Positions 1 to 7,971 of a DNA stretch of 12,897 nucleotides are shown here, in pieces. Within the stretch, counting starts at the first letter, position 1, and each line of letters begins with the position of its first letter. Origin of the DNA: an uncultured Desulfovibrio sp. (GTDB taxonomy: Bacteria; Desulfobacterota; Desulfovibrionia; Desulfovibrionales; Desulfovibrionaceae). The notes beneath the pieces were generated by a model. The model saw only the letters and a program-made list of their open reading frames with translations, was not told the origin of the DNA and ran no database searches. The stretch lies in the NCBI GenBank assembly GCA_945871415.1, contig CAMBWG010000025.1, positions 1 through 12,897 on the forward strand, in the 5' to 3' direction. The position numbers and the translations under genes were made by a program.

Positions 1-70
1 TTCCGCTCACTTCGGGCCGGGCGGCGCTGTGCCGCCGCCTCGCGTTTCACCTTTTCCAAAGTTGAAACGC
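1..70 (+). repeat. Dispersed repeat A, copy 1 (truncated by window edge)
   Basis: This sequence recurs at 5083-5189 (same orientation) and 4532-4638 (opposite). The shared core includes CGCTCACT, GGGCCGGGCGGCG and a GGCGGC...GCCGCC-type hairpin, ending in GCGTTTCA at 42-49. Here GCGTTTCA can also pair with TGAAACGC at 63-70, making an 8-bp stem with a 13-nt loop 12 bp beyond the pyrG stop codon. On the pyrG strand neither hairpin is followed by a T run, so termination is possible but not shown. The left part of the element lies outside the window. Confidence 0.75.
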
Positions 71-81
71 TCTAAAGCCCG

Positions 82-1791
<1,710 letters not shown>

Positions 1792-1812
1792 CTATATTAC
1801 ATAAAAAGCGCT

Positions 1813-1837
1813 CGCTGACCAGCGTTGACAGTCAGCG
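1813..1837. promoter_or_regulatory. Inverted repeat over the purQ -35 element (candidate operator)
   Basis: CGCTGAC at 1813-1819 and GTCAGCG at 1831-1837 are perfect reverse complements separated by 11 bp, and the spacer holds TTGACA. The position suggests a repressor site in the pyrG-purQ divergent region. No specific regulator is identified, and a 7-bp arm could occur by chance. Confidence 0.4.
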
Positions 1838-1853
1838 GCAAAGTACATAATAT
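1825..1853 (+). promoter_or_regulatory. Sigma70-type promoter for purQ
   Basis: A perfect TTGACA -35 at 1825-1830 is followed after 17 bp by TAATAT at 1848-1853; CATAAT at 1846-1851, with 15-bp spacing, is an overlapping alternative. Transcription would start near 1860, giving a leader of about 75 nt before the purQ ATG at 1937. Confidence 0.6.
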
Positions 1854-1896
1854 TAATTCCCTTTTCAGGGCGTAGCCATGACCGGCAGACGCCCGG

Positions 1897-1918
1897 AAAA
1901 ACGCCGTTACGGCATTTT
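1897..1918 (+). promoter_or_regulatory. Small hairpin with T run just upstream of the purQ ribosome binding site
   Basis: GCCG (1903-1906) pairs with CGGC (1910-1913) around TTA. Outside this an A run (1897-1901) faces TTTT (1915-1918) across one mismatch. The GGAGGT ribosome binding site begins at 1922. It resembles a weak attenuator or an initiation-modulating hairpin, but the stem is short and the role is speculative. Confidence 0.25.
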
Positions 1919-1936
1919 GCTGGAGGTCTGCAAAGC

Positions 1937-2749
1937 ATGGGCGTGGTCAATACCCTTGTCATCACCGGCTACGGAACCAATTCGCATCTTGAAACGGCGC
2001 ATGCCGCCCGCCTGGCCGGCGCGGACAGGGCGGACGTGGTGCATTTTTCGGATATCGTGGCCGCCCGGGTGCAGCTGCACGACTATCATTTTCTGGTGTT
2101 TCCCGGCGGTTTTCTTGACGGCGACGACCTCGGCGCCGCTCAGGCCGCAAGTATGCGCTGGCGCTATCTCAAGGATGACAAGGGCGTGCCCCTGCTGGAC
2201 AGCCTGACCCGCTTCCTTGAGGACGGCAAGCTGGTGCTCGGCATCTGCAACGGTTTTCAGCTGCTCGTGAAACTGGGCGTGCTGCCGTCCATCGACGGCG
2301 CGCGTTTCCAGCGTCAGGTGTCTCTCGGCCACAATGATTCGGCCCGTTACGAGGATCGCTGGGTCAAGCTGGCCGTCAATCCCGACAGCCCCTGCGTCTT
2401 TACCCGCGGGCTGCCCACGCTCTACATGCCTGTGCGTCATGGCGAGGGCAAGCTCATTGCTCAGGACGAGGCGACCTTGCAGCGTCTGAAGGATGACAAC
2501 CTGATTGCCCTGCAGTATGCCGATCCCGCCACGGGACAGCCGACGCAGGAATATCCTTATAATCCCAACGGCTCCGCGCTGGCCATTGCCGGTCTGACCG
2601 ATCCTTCCGGCCGGGTGCTCGGCCTTATGCCGCACCCCGAGGCTTTCCATCACGTGACGAATCATCCTTCGTGGACGCGCGGCGAGCTGGACGCGCCCGG
2701 CACGCTGCTGTTTGCCAACGCCGTGCGTTATCTGCGCGAGGAACGCTAG
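1937..2749 (+). CDS. purQ: Phosphoribosylformylglycinamidine synthase, glutaminase subunit (PurQ-like)
   Basis: PurQ supplies ammonia from glutamine for conversion of FGAR to FGAM, step four of purine synthesis, and works with a PurL subunit not encoded here. The 270-residue protein is one class I glutamine amidotransferase domain: PGGF near residue 56 (oxyanion region), GICNGFQLL with nucleophile Cys104, and MPHPEA with His233 and Glu235. It is longer than the roughly 225-residue Bacillus-type PurQ and resembles the longer form similar to the glutaminase part of large PurL. GGAGGT at 1922-1927, 9 nt from the ATG, supports this start. The nif3-like gene begins 12 bp after its stop, so the two are probably cotranscribed. 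The assignment to PurQ rather than another amidotransferase rests on the C-terminal NPNGS...GLMPHPEAF context. Confidence 0.92.
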   Translation: MGVVNTLVITGYGTNSHLETAHAARLAGADRADVVHFSDIVAARVQLHDYHFLVFPGGFLDGDDLGAAQAASMRWRYLKDDKGVPLLDSLTRFLEDGKLVLGICNGFQLLVKLGVLPSIDGARFQRQVSLGHNDSARYEDRWVKLAVNPDSPCVFTRGLPTLYMPVRHGEGKLIAQDEATLQRLKDDNLIALQYADPATGQPTQEYPYNPNGSALAIAGLTDPSGRVLGLMPHPEAFHHVTNHPSWTRGELDAPGTLLFANAVRYLREER

Positions 2750-2761
2750 AGGCGGCCTCCC

Positions 2762-3565
2762 ATGCGACAGAAGGATTGCATCGCCGTCATAGAGCGCTTT
2801 GTCTATCCGGCGGCCGCGGCTTCGTGGGATGCTTCCGGCATGCAGGTGGCCGGGCTGCGGGACGACGTGCGCCGCGTGGCTGTCTGCCTTGATCCCACGC
2901 CCGCATCCGTGAGCGCCGCGCTGGACGGGGGAGCGGATTTCATCCTGAGTCATCATCCCCTGCTGCTCAAGGGCCGTCTGCCTTCGCGGCCGGACGCCTA
3001 TCATACCGTGCTGCGTCTGCTGCTGCGCGCCGATGTGCCCCTGTATGCCGCGCATACTTCGCTGGATGTCAATGTGTACGGCCCCGCCGGCTGGCTGGCT
3101 GACGAGCTGGGGCTGGTCAATCGGACCGTGCTGGAGCCCGTGGGCCATGACGGGCCCCAGGGGCCGCTTGGTTACGGGCTGGCAGGCGACTTGCCCGAGC
3201 CTCTGCCGCCGGCGGAGCTTGCGCGGGCGCTGAGCCGCCATATTGATCTGTCCACCGCCGTGATCTGCGGCACGCCGCCGGATCTCGTGCGGCGCGTCTC
3301 CTATTGCACCGGCTCGGGCTCATCCATGTGGCCCGCCGCAGCCGCGCTTGGCGCGGATGTGCACATTACCGGCGACGTGAAATATCATACCGCCCTGGAT
3401 GCCGACATCTGCATGATCGATGTGGGGCATCACAGTCTTGAAGAAGAAATGATGCGCCGTATGGCCCTGCTGCTGGCCGGAGAGCTGCCCGGAACGGATG
3501 TCTTTTTCGTTCCTTCCGCCTCTCCGCTGCGTCCGCTGGCCGACACGGCCGATTCCCGTTTTTGA
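2762..3565 (+). CDS. NIF3/YbgI-family dinuclear metal centre protein
   Basis: This is a NIF3-family protein of 267 residues, close to the usual single-domain length. Family metal ligands are visible: SHHP (His64/His65), AHTSLD (His98, Asp102), ITGDVKYH (His209) and GHHSLEEE (His223/224, Glu227). These would bind two metal ions in an oligomeric ring. Members are often labelled GTP cyclohydrolase I type 2 homologues, but the physiological substrate is unsettled and I do not assign one. The start at 2762 lies 12 bp after purQ with only a weak AGAGGCGG-like ribosome site. The stop overlaps the ribosome site of the next gene. Adjacency to the coiled-coil zinc-ribbon gene is a recurrent bacterial arrangement (known from the families), suggesting a shared but unknown role. 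Confidence 0.9.
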   Translation: MRQKDCIAVIERFVYPAAAASWDASGMQVAGLRDDVRRVAVCLDPTPASVSAALDGGADFILSHHPLLLKGRLPSRPDAYHTVLRLLLRADVPLYAAHTSLDVNVYGPAGWLADELGLVNRTVLEPVGHDGPQGPLGYGLAGDLPEPLPPAELARALSRHIDLSTAVICGTPPDLVRRVSYCTGSGSSMWPAAAALGADVHITGDVKYHTALDADICMIDVGHHSLEEEMMRRMALLLAGELPGTDVFFVPSASPLRPLADTADSRF

Positions 3566-3574
3566 GGAGTAAGC

Positions 3575-4348
3575 ATGAGCACCCCGACCTATCTTGAACA
3601 GATCCGCCAGCTGGTGGAATTGCAAAAAGTCGACGACGAGATCTTCGCCGTGCGTCAGGAAATGGAGCGCGCTCCCCGCGAAGTGGCGGATCTGCGCCAG
3701 AAGTTCGAAGTCAGCGAAGCCCAGCGCAACAAGATTCTGGACAAGCTGACGCATTTGCAGGAACAGCAGAAGCGCATTGCTCTTGAAATCGACGATGATT
3801 CCGCCCGCATCAAGAAAAGCAAAAACAAGCTCATGCAGGTGGAAGACGCCCGCTCCTATCACGCCATGATGCGTGAAATGGACAGCATGGAAAAGATCAA
3901 CCGTTCCCGCGAGGAAGAGAAGGTGGCGCTGCTGGAAGAACTGCAGCTCCAGAATGACGCTCTTGCCGAGCTGGATCGCACGCACTCCACCCTGCAGGCC
4001 GAACTGGAAGTCAAGGAAGAGGGCCTTCAGGAAAAGCTGGCCATCTGCAATGACAAGCTGTTCAAGCTGGACAAGCTCCGCGAAGAGGCCAGCCGCCTTG
4101 TGCCGCAGCCCATTTTCATGCGCTATGAATTTATCCGCAAGCGTCTTGAGCATCCCGTCATCGTGCCGGTCCGCGAAGGCATCTGCAGCGGCTGCCATAT
4201 CGCCGTGCCGCCGCAGTCCTTCATCGAACTGCAGCGCGGCCAGCAGATTCTCAGCTGCCCCAACTGCCAGCGCCTCATTTACTGGTGCGAACACTTCTCG
4301 CAGCCCAACGAGACCGTTCCCGCGGCTCCGAAGCCCCTGCACGACTAG
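3575..4348 (+). CDS. Coiled-coil C4-type zinc-ribbon protein (HP0958/DUF164-like)
   Basis: The 257-residue protein has a long charged helical hairpin, about residues 7-170, rich in Glu, Lys, Leu and Gln. A C-terminal zinc ribbon follows, with CSGC (Cys204, Cys207) and CPNC (Cys228, Cys231), then a short tail. This matches the zinc-ribbon family that includes Helicobacter HP0958 and chlamydial CdsZ. Those relatives have been linked to flagellar or type III secretion functions and RNA or protein binding, but that role cannot be transferred here from sequence alone. No signal peptide or membrane segment is seen, so it should be cytosolic. GAGGAG at 3564-3569 overlaps the nif3-like stop codon and sits 5 nt from the ATG, so translation of the two is probably linked. 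The RNase P RNA gene follows about 300 bp downstream. Confidence 0.9.
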   Translation: MSTPTYLEQIRQLVELQKVDDEIFAVRQEMERAPREVADLRQKFEVSEAQRNKILDKLTHLQEQQKRIALEIDDDSARIKKSKNKLMQVEDARSYHAMMREMDSMEKINRSREEEKVALLEELQLQNDALAELDRTHSTLQAELEVKEEGLQEKLAICNDKLFKLDKLREEASRLVPQPIFMRYEFIRKRLEHPVIVPVREGICSGCHIAVPPQSFIELQRGQQILSCPNCQRLIYWCEHFSQPNETVPAAPKPLHD

Positions 4349-4367
4349 GGCGCTACTTTTATATTTG

Positions 4368-4490
4368 TTGGGGAAAGGGAAACCCCTCGTCTCTGCTGTC
4401 GATGCCCATAGCTTCCTGTGTCGCAACGGACACGGCCTGCGGCCGCCATCCGGTCGCTGCCGGCGCGAGGTGGTTTTCCCTTCCCCCAAG
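4368..4490 (+). terminator. Large imperfect stem-loop downstream of the zinc-ribbon gene
   Basis: The arm at 4368-4388 (GGGGAAAGGGAAACC core) pairs with 4466-4489 (GGTTTTCCCTTCCCCC core) with three single-base bulges, enclosing about 75 nt. It begins 20 nt after the zinc-ribbon stop and probably marks the 3' end of the purQ-nif3-like-zinc-ribbon transcript. No T run follows, so Rho-independent termination is uncertain. The right arm belongs to repeat B. A smaller GTGTC...GACAC hairpin lies in the loop. Confidence 0.5.
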
Positions 4491-4522
4491 CCCCCATCCC
4501 TTCCCCAGCGCGCTTTTTCAGA
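4459..4522 (-). repeat. Dispersed repeat B, copy 1
   Basis: Read on the minus strand, this matches 7072-7138 on the plus strand almost base for base: TCTGAA, AAAGCGCGC, GGGGAAGGGATGG, a G-rich run, GGAAGG, then CTCGCGCC. The two copies differ by scattered substitutions and small indels. In both, the G-rich part is one arm of a large stem-loop next to a gene 3' end. Confidence 0.75.
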
Positions 4523-4531
4523 GGGATGCGG

Positions 4532-4638
4532 GAGACGGCGGCACTGCGCCGCCCGGCCCAGAGTGAGCGGAAAAACCGCGTTTTTTCCGCGAAACGACAG
4601 GCCGTATGCTTTGAAACACACAGCGTTTCAAACTGAAA
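4532..4638 (-). repeat. Dispersed repeat A, copy 2
   Basis: The reverse complement matches copy 3 (5075-5189), with only a few mismatches in the central ~70 bp. It contains GGCGGC (4537-4542) pairing with GCCGCC (4548-4553), and GCGGAAAAA (4567-4575) pairing perfectly with TTTTTCCGC (4582-4590). One end carries GCGTTTCA (4623-4630); the opposite end has diverged into the neighbouring repeat B. Confidence 0.8.
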
Positions 4639-4640
4639 AT
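4611..4640 (+). promoter_or_regulatory. Candidate promoter for rnpB
   Basis: TTGAAA at 4611-4616 and GAAAAT at 4635-4640 are separated by 18 bp. A start near 4647-4650 would fit the predicted RNA 5' end at about 4654. The -35 lies in the end segment of repeat A and in a TTTGAAAC...GTTTCAAA palindrome (4610-4632). The match is modest. Confidence 0.35.
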
Positions 4641-4653
4641 GCTTGAGAGTTTA

Positions 4654-5012
4654 CGACGGGAGCGGGACGGATCGTCGCTGCGGGCCGCAAGGCCCGGGGA
4701 GGAAAGTCCGGGCTCCACAGGGCAGGACGCTGGATAACGTCCAGGAGGGGCGACCCTCGGACAGCGCCACAGAAAGCAAACCGCCGCGCAAGCGGTAAGG
4801 GTGAAACGGTGGAGTAAGAGACCACCAGATGCCGCAGCGATGCGGCATGCTCGGCATACCCCGTTCGGAGCAAGACCAAATAGGGAAGGGGCCGGCCCGG
4901 CCATACCTTCCGGGTAGGTTGCTTGAGGGCGCGGGCAACCGCGCTTCTAGAGGAATGACGATCGACGCGCTCAGCGCGTTACAAAACCCGGCTTACAGGC
5001 CCGCTCTCGTCG
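4654..5012 (+). ncRNA. rnpB: RNase P RNA, bacterial type A
   Basis: This is the catalytic RNA that removes 5' leaders from tRNA precursors together with the RnpA protein. The ends are set by helix P1: CGACGGGAGCGGG at 4654-4666 pairs with CCCGCTCTCGTCG at 5000-5012, with one G-T pair. Conserved segments appear in order: GAGGAAAGTCCGGGCTCC (P4 and CR-I), ACAGAAA, GGTGAAACGG, GTAAGAG, GGAGCAAGACCAAATAGG, GGTTGCTTGAG, GAGGAATGAC and ACAAAACCCGGCTTACAG (CR-V). Stems capped by GCAA tetraloops fit P3 (CGGGCC/GGCCCG) and P18 (GCGCGG/CCGCGC); ACGCGC-TCA-GCGCGT is likely P19. Its length of about 359 nt is normal for type A. A strong terminator follows immediately. Confidence 0.97.
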
Positions 5013-5049
5013 GAAAGACGCCGCCGCGATATTCGCGGCGGCGTCTTTC
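5013..5049 (+). terminator. Intrinsic terminator of rnpB
   Basis: The arms 5013-5029 (GAAAGACGCCGCCGCGA) and 5033-5049 are a perfect 17-bp stem with a three-base TAT loop, starting at the base after the P1 helix. The distal arm ends in TCTTTC and is followed by GTTTA, a weak U tract. Confidence 0.85.
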
Positions 5050-5082
5050 GTTTACGGCCTGTTTTTTAGCGCAATTTCAGTT

Positions 5083-5189
5083 TGAAACGCAGTGCTTTTC
5101 AACCGTACAAGCCTGTCGCTTCGCGGAAAAAACGCGGTTTTTACGCTCACTTTGGGCCGGGCGGCGCCGCGCCGCCGCCTCGCGTTTCA
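5083..5189 (+). repeat. Dispersed repeat A, copy 3, with 8-bp terminal inverted repeats
   Basis: This is the most complete copy. TGAAACGC at 5083-5090 and GCGTTTCA at 5182-5189 are perfect terminal inverted repeats around 91 bp. Similarity to copy 2 extends a few bases further left, to 5075. Internal structure comprises GCGGAAAAA (5123-5131) facing TTTTTACGC (5138-5146), then the GGCGGC...GCCGCC hairpin. It encodes nothing and lies 22 bp from the lysE-family stop codon, much as copy 1 lies near the pyrG stop. I see no clear target-site duplication. Confidence 0.75.
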
Positions 5190-5211
5190 TCTTTTTCAAA
5201 GGTAAAATGTT

Positions 5212-5808
5212 TTATTGCCCTTCGCAGAGCAGGGAAAGCGCGCAGCCAAGCAGCAGTACAGCCATAAGCGTATTGGCAAGTCTGGCGTGCCGGAGAAACA
5301 AGTGACGCAAGACGGAACCGGCGTAGGCCCAGGCGACAGTGCCCGCGCTGCCGATGAGGGTCAGGACAAGTGCCCCCGCCGGTAGCGTTGCAGCGGCATC
5401 ATACCAGGGAAAGAGAAAGGCGGAATAAGCCGTCATACCGTAGATTACAACCTTGATGTTGAGAAATTGAAGCAGAAATGCTGCCATAAAGCCCGTGTCC
5501 GTGCTGGAGGCGTTTTCCTGCTCCTCTCTGGTTGAAAAGAGCTTCCATGCCAGCCAGACAATATACAGGCAGCCGACATACCTCATGATCCTGATGAATG
5601 ACGCAGACAGGGTCGAAAGAGAAAACGTCAGTATGCCGCACAGAAACATGACGCAGAAAAAGCCGCAGCAAATTCCGGCAAGGAGTCGGAAGCAGCCTCT
5701 GAATCCGTGACGGGTTCCCATACTCAGGGCCAGAATGGTATTGGGGCCGGGCGTAAAGGCGGCAATAAACGCAAAGAGAAGAAAGGCGGAAAGAATGGAT
5801 GCGGGCAT
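5212..5808 (-). CDS. LysE/RhtB-family exporter
   Basis: This is a predicted inner-membrane exporter of amino acids or related metabolites; the substrate cannot be told from sequence. The 198-residue product has normal family length and about six hydrophobic segments. The signature near the N-terminus is AAFTPGPNTILALSMGTRHG (residues 15-34), and FLNIKVVIYG lies in the middle. AGGAAG, 6 nt before the ATG at 5806-5808, supports this start. It is divergent from a LysR-type regulator gene, the usual layout for this exporter family, so induction by the exported compound through that regulator is likely. Base composition appears less GC-rich than in the flanking biosynthetic genes, a weak hint of separate ancestry. 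Confidence 0.9.
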   Translation of the reverse strand: MPASILSAFLLFAFIAAFTPGPNTILALSMGTRHGFRGCFRLLAGICCGFFCVMFLCGILTFSLSTLSASFIRIMRYVGCLYIVWLAWKLFSTREEQENASSTDTGFMAAFLLQFLNIKVVIYGMTAYSAFLFPWYDAAATLPAGALVLTLIGSAGTVAWAYAGSVLRHLFLRHARLANTLMAVLLLGCALSLLCEGQ

Positions 5809-5926
5809 GGAATCTTCCTTGCTGGTATCGGGGCTGCGTTGGAGTGCCGCTTTTCTTTTGTGGTGACGTTGCCGGGGAAATGCGGTGTCTTGCGGACGGC
5901 GTGCGCCCGGGAGCAGCCCTTCGTGA

Positions 5927-5948
5927 CGGGACGGCGGGGCCCGTCCCG
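5927..5948. promoter_or_regulatory. Perfect GC-rich hairpin in the lysE-lysR intergenic region
   Basis: CGGGACGG (5927-5934) and CCGTCCCG (5941-5948) are a perfect 8-bp stem with a 6-nt loop, about 120 bp upstream of the exporter start. It could lie in the exporter's mRNA leader if transcription begins in the AT-rich region near 6000. The rest of 5809-5990 shows no convincing gene. Function is unknown. Confidence 0.35.
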
Positions 5949-6007
5949 GAAGTCCCGGGGAAGGGCGCTCCCGCAGGAAGATAGCCCGGAAAAATAGTGT
6001 AAAAAAG

Positions 6008-6049
6008 TTGATATATTAAAAATTTAAATTCTATATTTTCGATATATCA
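6008..6049 (+). promoter_or_regulatory. lysR-type gene promoter within an AT-rich palindromic operator region
   Basis: TTGATA at 6008-6013 and TATATT at 6032-6037 (18-bp spacing) form a plausible promoter with a very short leader. TGATATAT at 6009-6016 and ATATATCA at 6042-6049 are perfect inverted arms 25 bp apart. GATATATC (6041-6048) and AATTTAAATT (6021-6030) are palindromes in themselves. LysR-type regulators bind such AT-rich dyads and usually repress their own gene, so this is the likely binding region for both divergent genes. Confidence 0.55.
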
Positions 6050-6059
6050 GGGAGGCTGG

Positions 6060-6941
6060 ATGGATATTCGCAGTATTACCGTAATACAAGCCATTCTTGC
6101 CGAGGGGAGTTTTCGAAAGGCCGCGCAGCGCCTGAACTGTTCCCAGTCCACCGTGACGTTTCAGGTGCGCCAGCTGGAAAACGAGCTGTCGGTACGTCTT
6201 TTTGAGCGTATCGGCAGGCGCATGGTCTTTACGCAGGCCGGAAAGGCCATGCTGCCGCACATGGAAGTCATTCTGCATGCCATGCAGGCAATGGAGGCCT
6301 GTCGTAACGGGCTGCGGGAGCCTGCCGGAAGGTTGCGGGTCGCTGTTGCTGAATCCCTGCTTTCCTACAGGCTGCACCCTGTTCTCGCGGAGTTTGTGCG
6401 GCAGGCTCCCCGGGTTCGGATTGAGCTGCGCAGCCTGAACTGTCATGATATAAAAAGCGGCATTCTTGCCGGCGATATTGATATGGGGGTGTATTATGAT
6501 GTCGGGGGGCATCCGCCCACGCTGGAGGTGAGCCATCTGGGAACGGTCGGGGGGGCTGTTGTGGCGTCTCCGGATCTGTCGCCGGAACTGCGGGATTTTA
6601 TCACGCCGGGACAGGAAAAGGATATCAGCTTTGTCATCAATGAACCGCGCAGCATCTGGCGCGAACGTATGGAGCAGTATCTTCGCGCCAGAAATATTGC
6701 GCTGCGCGCCACCATAGAATTATGGAGCATTGAGGCGATCAAAAAAAGCGTTACCGCCAATCTGGGCATTTCTTTTCTGCCGCGTTTTGCCGTGGAAGGG
6801 GAGCTGTGCGAGGGAACGCTTGTGGAATTGCCTGTGTCCGTAGCACAAGACAAGATTGCGGTTATCTGTGTTCGCCACCGCAACAGGCAGTGCAGCGCGG
6901 CCATGACGCTTTTCGAGGAACTGCTTTCCTCGGCATGGTGA
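6060..6941 (+). CDS. LysR-family transcriptional regulator
   Basis: The 293-residue protein has the typical length and order. An N-terminal winged helix-turn-helix covers about residues 1-60 (GSFRKAAQRLNCSQSTVTFQ, then VRQLENELSVRLFER), followed by a linker helix and a periplasmic-binding-protein-like effector domain from about residue 90. It most likely controls the divergent LysE-type exporter in response to a small effector, possibly the exported compound. That is inferred from gene order, not shown. AGGGAGG at 6049-6055 lies only 4 nt from the ATG, and the left half of this site overlaps the proposed operator arm, so autorepression is plausible. The gene is convergent with the phosphatase-family gene downstream. 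Confidence 0.93.
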   Translation: MDIRSITVIQAILAEGSFRKAAQRLNCSQSTVTFQVRQLENELSVRLFERIGRRMVFTQAGKAMLPHMEVILHAMQAMEACRNGLREPAGRLRVAVAESLLSYRLHPVLAEFVRQAPRVRIELRSLNCHDIKSGILAGDIDMGVYYDVGGHPPTLEVSHLGTVGGAVVASPDLSPELRDFITPGQEKDISFVINEPRSIWRERMEQYLRARNIALRATIELWSIEAIKKSVTANLGISFLPRFAVEGELCEGTLVELPVSVAQDKIAVICVRHRNRQCSAAMTLFEELLSSAW

Positions 6942-7071
6942 GTCTGTCCGGTATGCGGCGGAGCCTGACGGAGCGGGCATGTTTGTATCCTGCCAAAAGG
7001 ATTCCCCGCATGGTCATAGTCCGGGAGACGGTCGCTGAAGGAAAGCGGCTGCGCCCCTTAAGGTTGTATTT

Positions 7072-7138
7072 TCTGAATAAAGCGCGCCGGGGAAGGGATG
7101 GAGGGCCCGGGGGGAAGGTAAACGCCTCTCGCGCCAGC
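7072..7138 (+). repeat. Dispersed repeat B, copy 2
   Basis: This matches the reverse complement of 4459-4522 over TCTGAA, AAAGCGCGC, GGGGAAGGGATGG, the G-rich run and CTCGCGCC. It supplies the left arm of the hairpin that closes at 7157. The remaining lysR-downstream spacer (6942-7071) shows no gene or clear structure. Confidence 0.7.
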
Positions 7139-7157
7139 GGGGTTTCCTTCCCCCCGG
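7107..7157. terminator. Strong hairpin between convergent genes (probable bidirectional terminator)
   Basis: The arms 7107-7118 (CCGGGGGGAAGG) and 7146-7157 are a perfect 12-bp stem, extended inward by AAAC/GTTT after one bulged base and enclosing about 20 nt. It lies between the lysR-type stop (6941) and the phosphatase-family stop (7183), each gene pointing at it. The flanks lack a long T run on either strand, so the strength of termination is uncertain. Confidence 0.6.
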
Positions 7158-7182
7158 AATAGTCAACTTTCGGGAATTGTCC

Positions 7183-7971
7183 TTAAAACGCGCCCTGAAC
7201 GCCGAGCACATCAAGACAAAGGCGGGCAATATCGGTTTGCCGGGGGGCGTGTCCCAGCGCATCGAGGGGGGCGCGCCAGGCGTCGCCTATGAGCCAGAGA
7301 GGCACGCGCCGCACGTCATCGATGAGATCGTCGTGCTGGCCGTCGGCATGCATGCCGTGATCCGCGGTGACGCACAGCGCATAGCCTGCGGCCTGCCAGA
7401 GGGGGAGCCAGAGGGAGAGAAGTCTGTCGGCTTCGCGTACCGCCTGACGGTAGGCGGCGTCATGGCCGCCGGAGACATGCCCCGCATTGTCGATATTCAT
7501 GCTGTGGACAAGCAGCAGATCCGGCGTGCAGCGGCGGCGAAGGGCTTCGGCGTCATGGAAGAGTTCTTCGTCGGGGTAGTCGTCGCGCTGATAGAAAAGT
7601 CCGTGCCCGATGGGCAGGGTCGCGTCCAGCGTCAGACGATCCCGCCCGGGATCGAAGGGAGTACGGTTACAGAGTTCGCTGAACCAGTAGTAGGCGGCAG
7701 CGGCCGTGACCCGGCGCGCATCACGAGCCTGATGAAAGATGGTCGGCGCAGGGCAGAGGCGGGCGTCTCCGTTATGGAAGAACCGCAGCTCGGCCGGCGT
7801 GCGCCCGGTGATGAGCGTTGCATAGAGCGGGCGGGAAAGCGGCGGCAGGGCGCAGTCAAATGTCAGACGGCGGGCGTCGCCGTGTTCCGTCAGCGCCGCC
7901 ATAAAGCCCATGTGATTGTCGGCCGCGGCGGCCCGCAGGCCGTCCAGCAGGACAAGAATCAGGCGGGACAT
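7183..7971 (-). CDS. Alkaline-phosphatase-superfamily phosphodiesterase/phosphatase
   Basis: The 262-residue protein is a compact member of the type I phosphodiesterase/nucleotide pyrophosphatase branch of the alkaline phosphatase superfamily. Metal-site motifs are visible: LLDGLR with Asp10, NIDNAGH with Asp161 and His165, and TADHGMHADG with Asp204 and His205. The nucleophile is probably Ser46 in PPLSRPLYATLITG, where many relatives have Thr. There is no signal peptide or transmembrane segment, so it should act in the cytoplasm, unlike secreted phosphatases. The start overlaps the deacetylase stop by one base (TAATG), with GGGAG just upstream, so the two are translationally coupled. A role in cleaving a phosphate or phosphodiester on a glycan or glycolipid intermediate is inferred from neighbours only. 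Confidence 0.82.
   Translation of the reverse strand: MSRLILVLLDGLRAAAADNHMGFMAALTEHGDARRLTFDCALPPLSRPLYATLITGRTPAELRFFHNGDARLCPAPTIFHQARDARRVTAAAAYYWFSELCNRTPFDPGRDRLTLDATLPIGHGLFYQRDDYPDEELFHDAEALRRRCTPDLLLVHSMNIDNAGHVSGGHDAAYRQAVREADRLLSLWLPLWQAAGYALCVTADHGMHADGQHDDLIDDVRRVPLWLIGDAWRAPLDALGHAPRQTDIARLCLDVLGVQGAF

Noticed and set aside
1878..2207. Open frame starting at an ATG in the purQ leader
   Set aside because: It overlaps purQ in another frame, has no ribosome site and no conserved features. It does not terminate before purQ, so it is not a leader peptide.
1907..3241. 444-codon open frame antisense to purQ and the nif3-like gene
   Set aside because: It spans two unrelated sense genes with clear active-site motifs and has no recognisable domain.
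4285..5305. Several open frames across the rnpB region on both strands
   Set aside because: They run through a confidently identified structural RNA and the repeat copies, and have no protein features.
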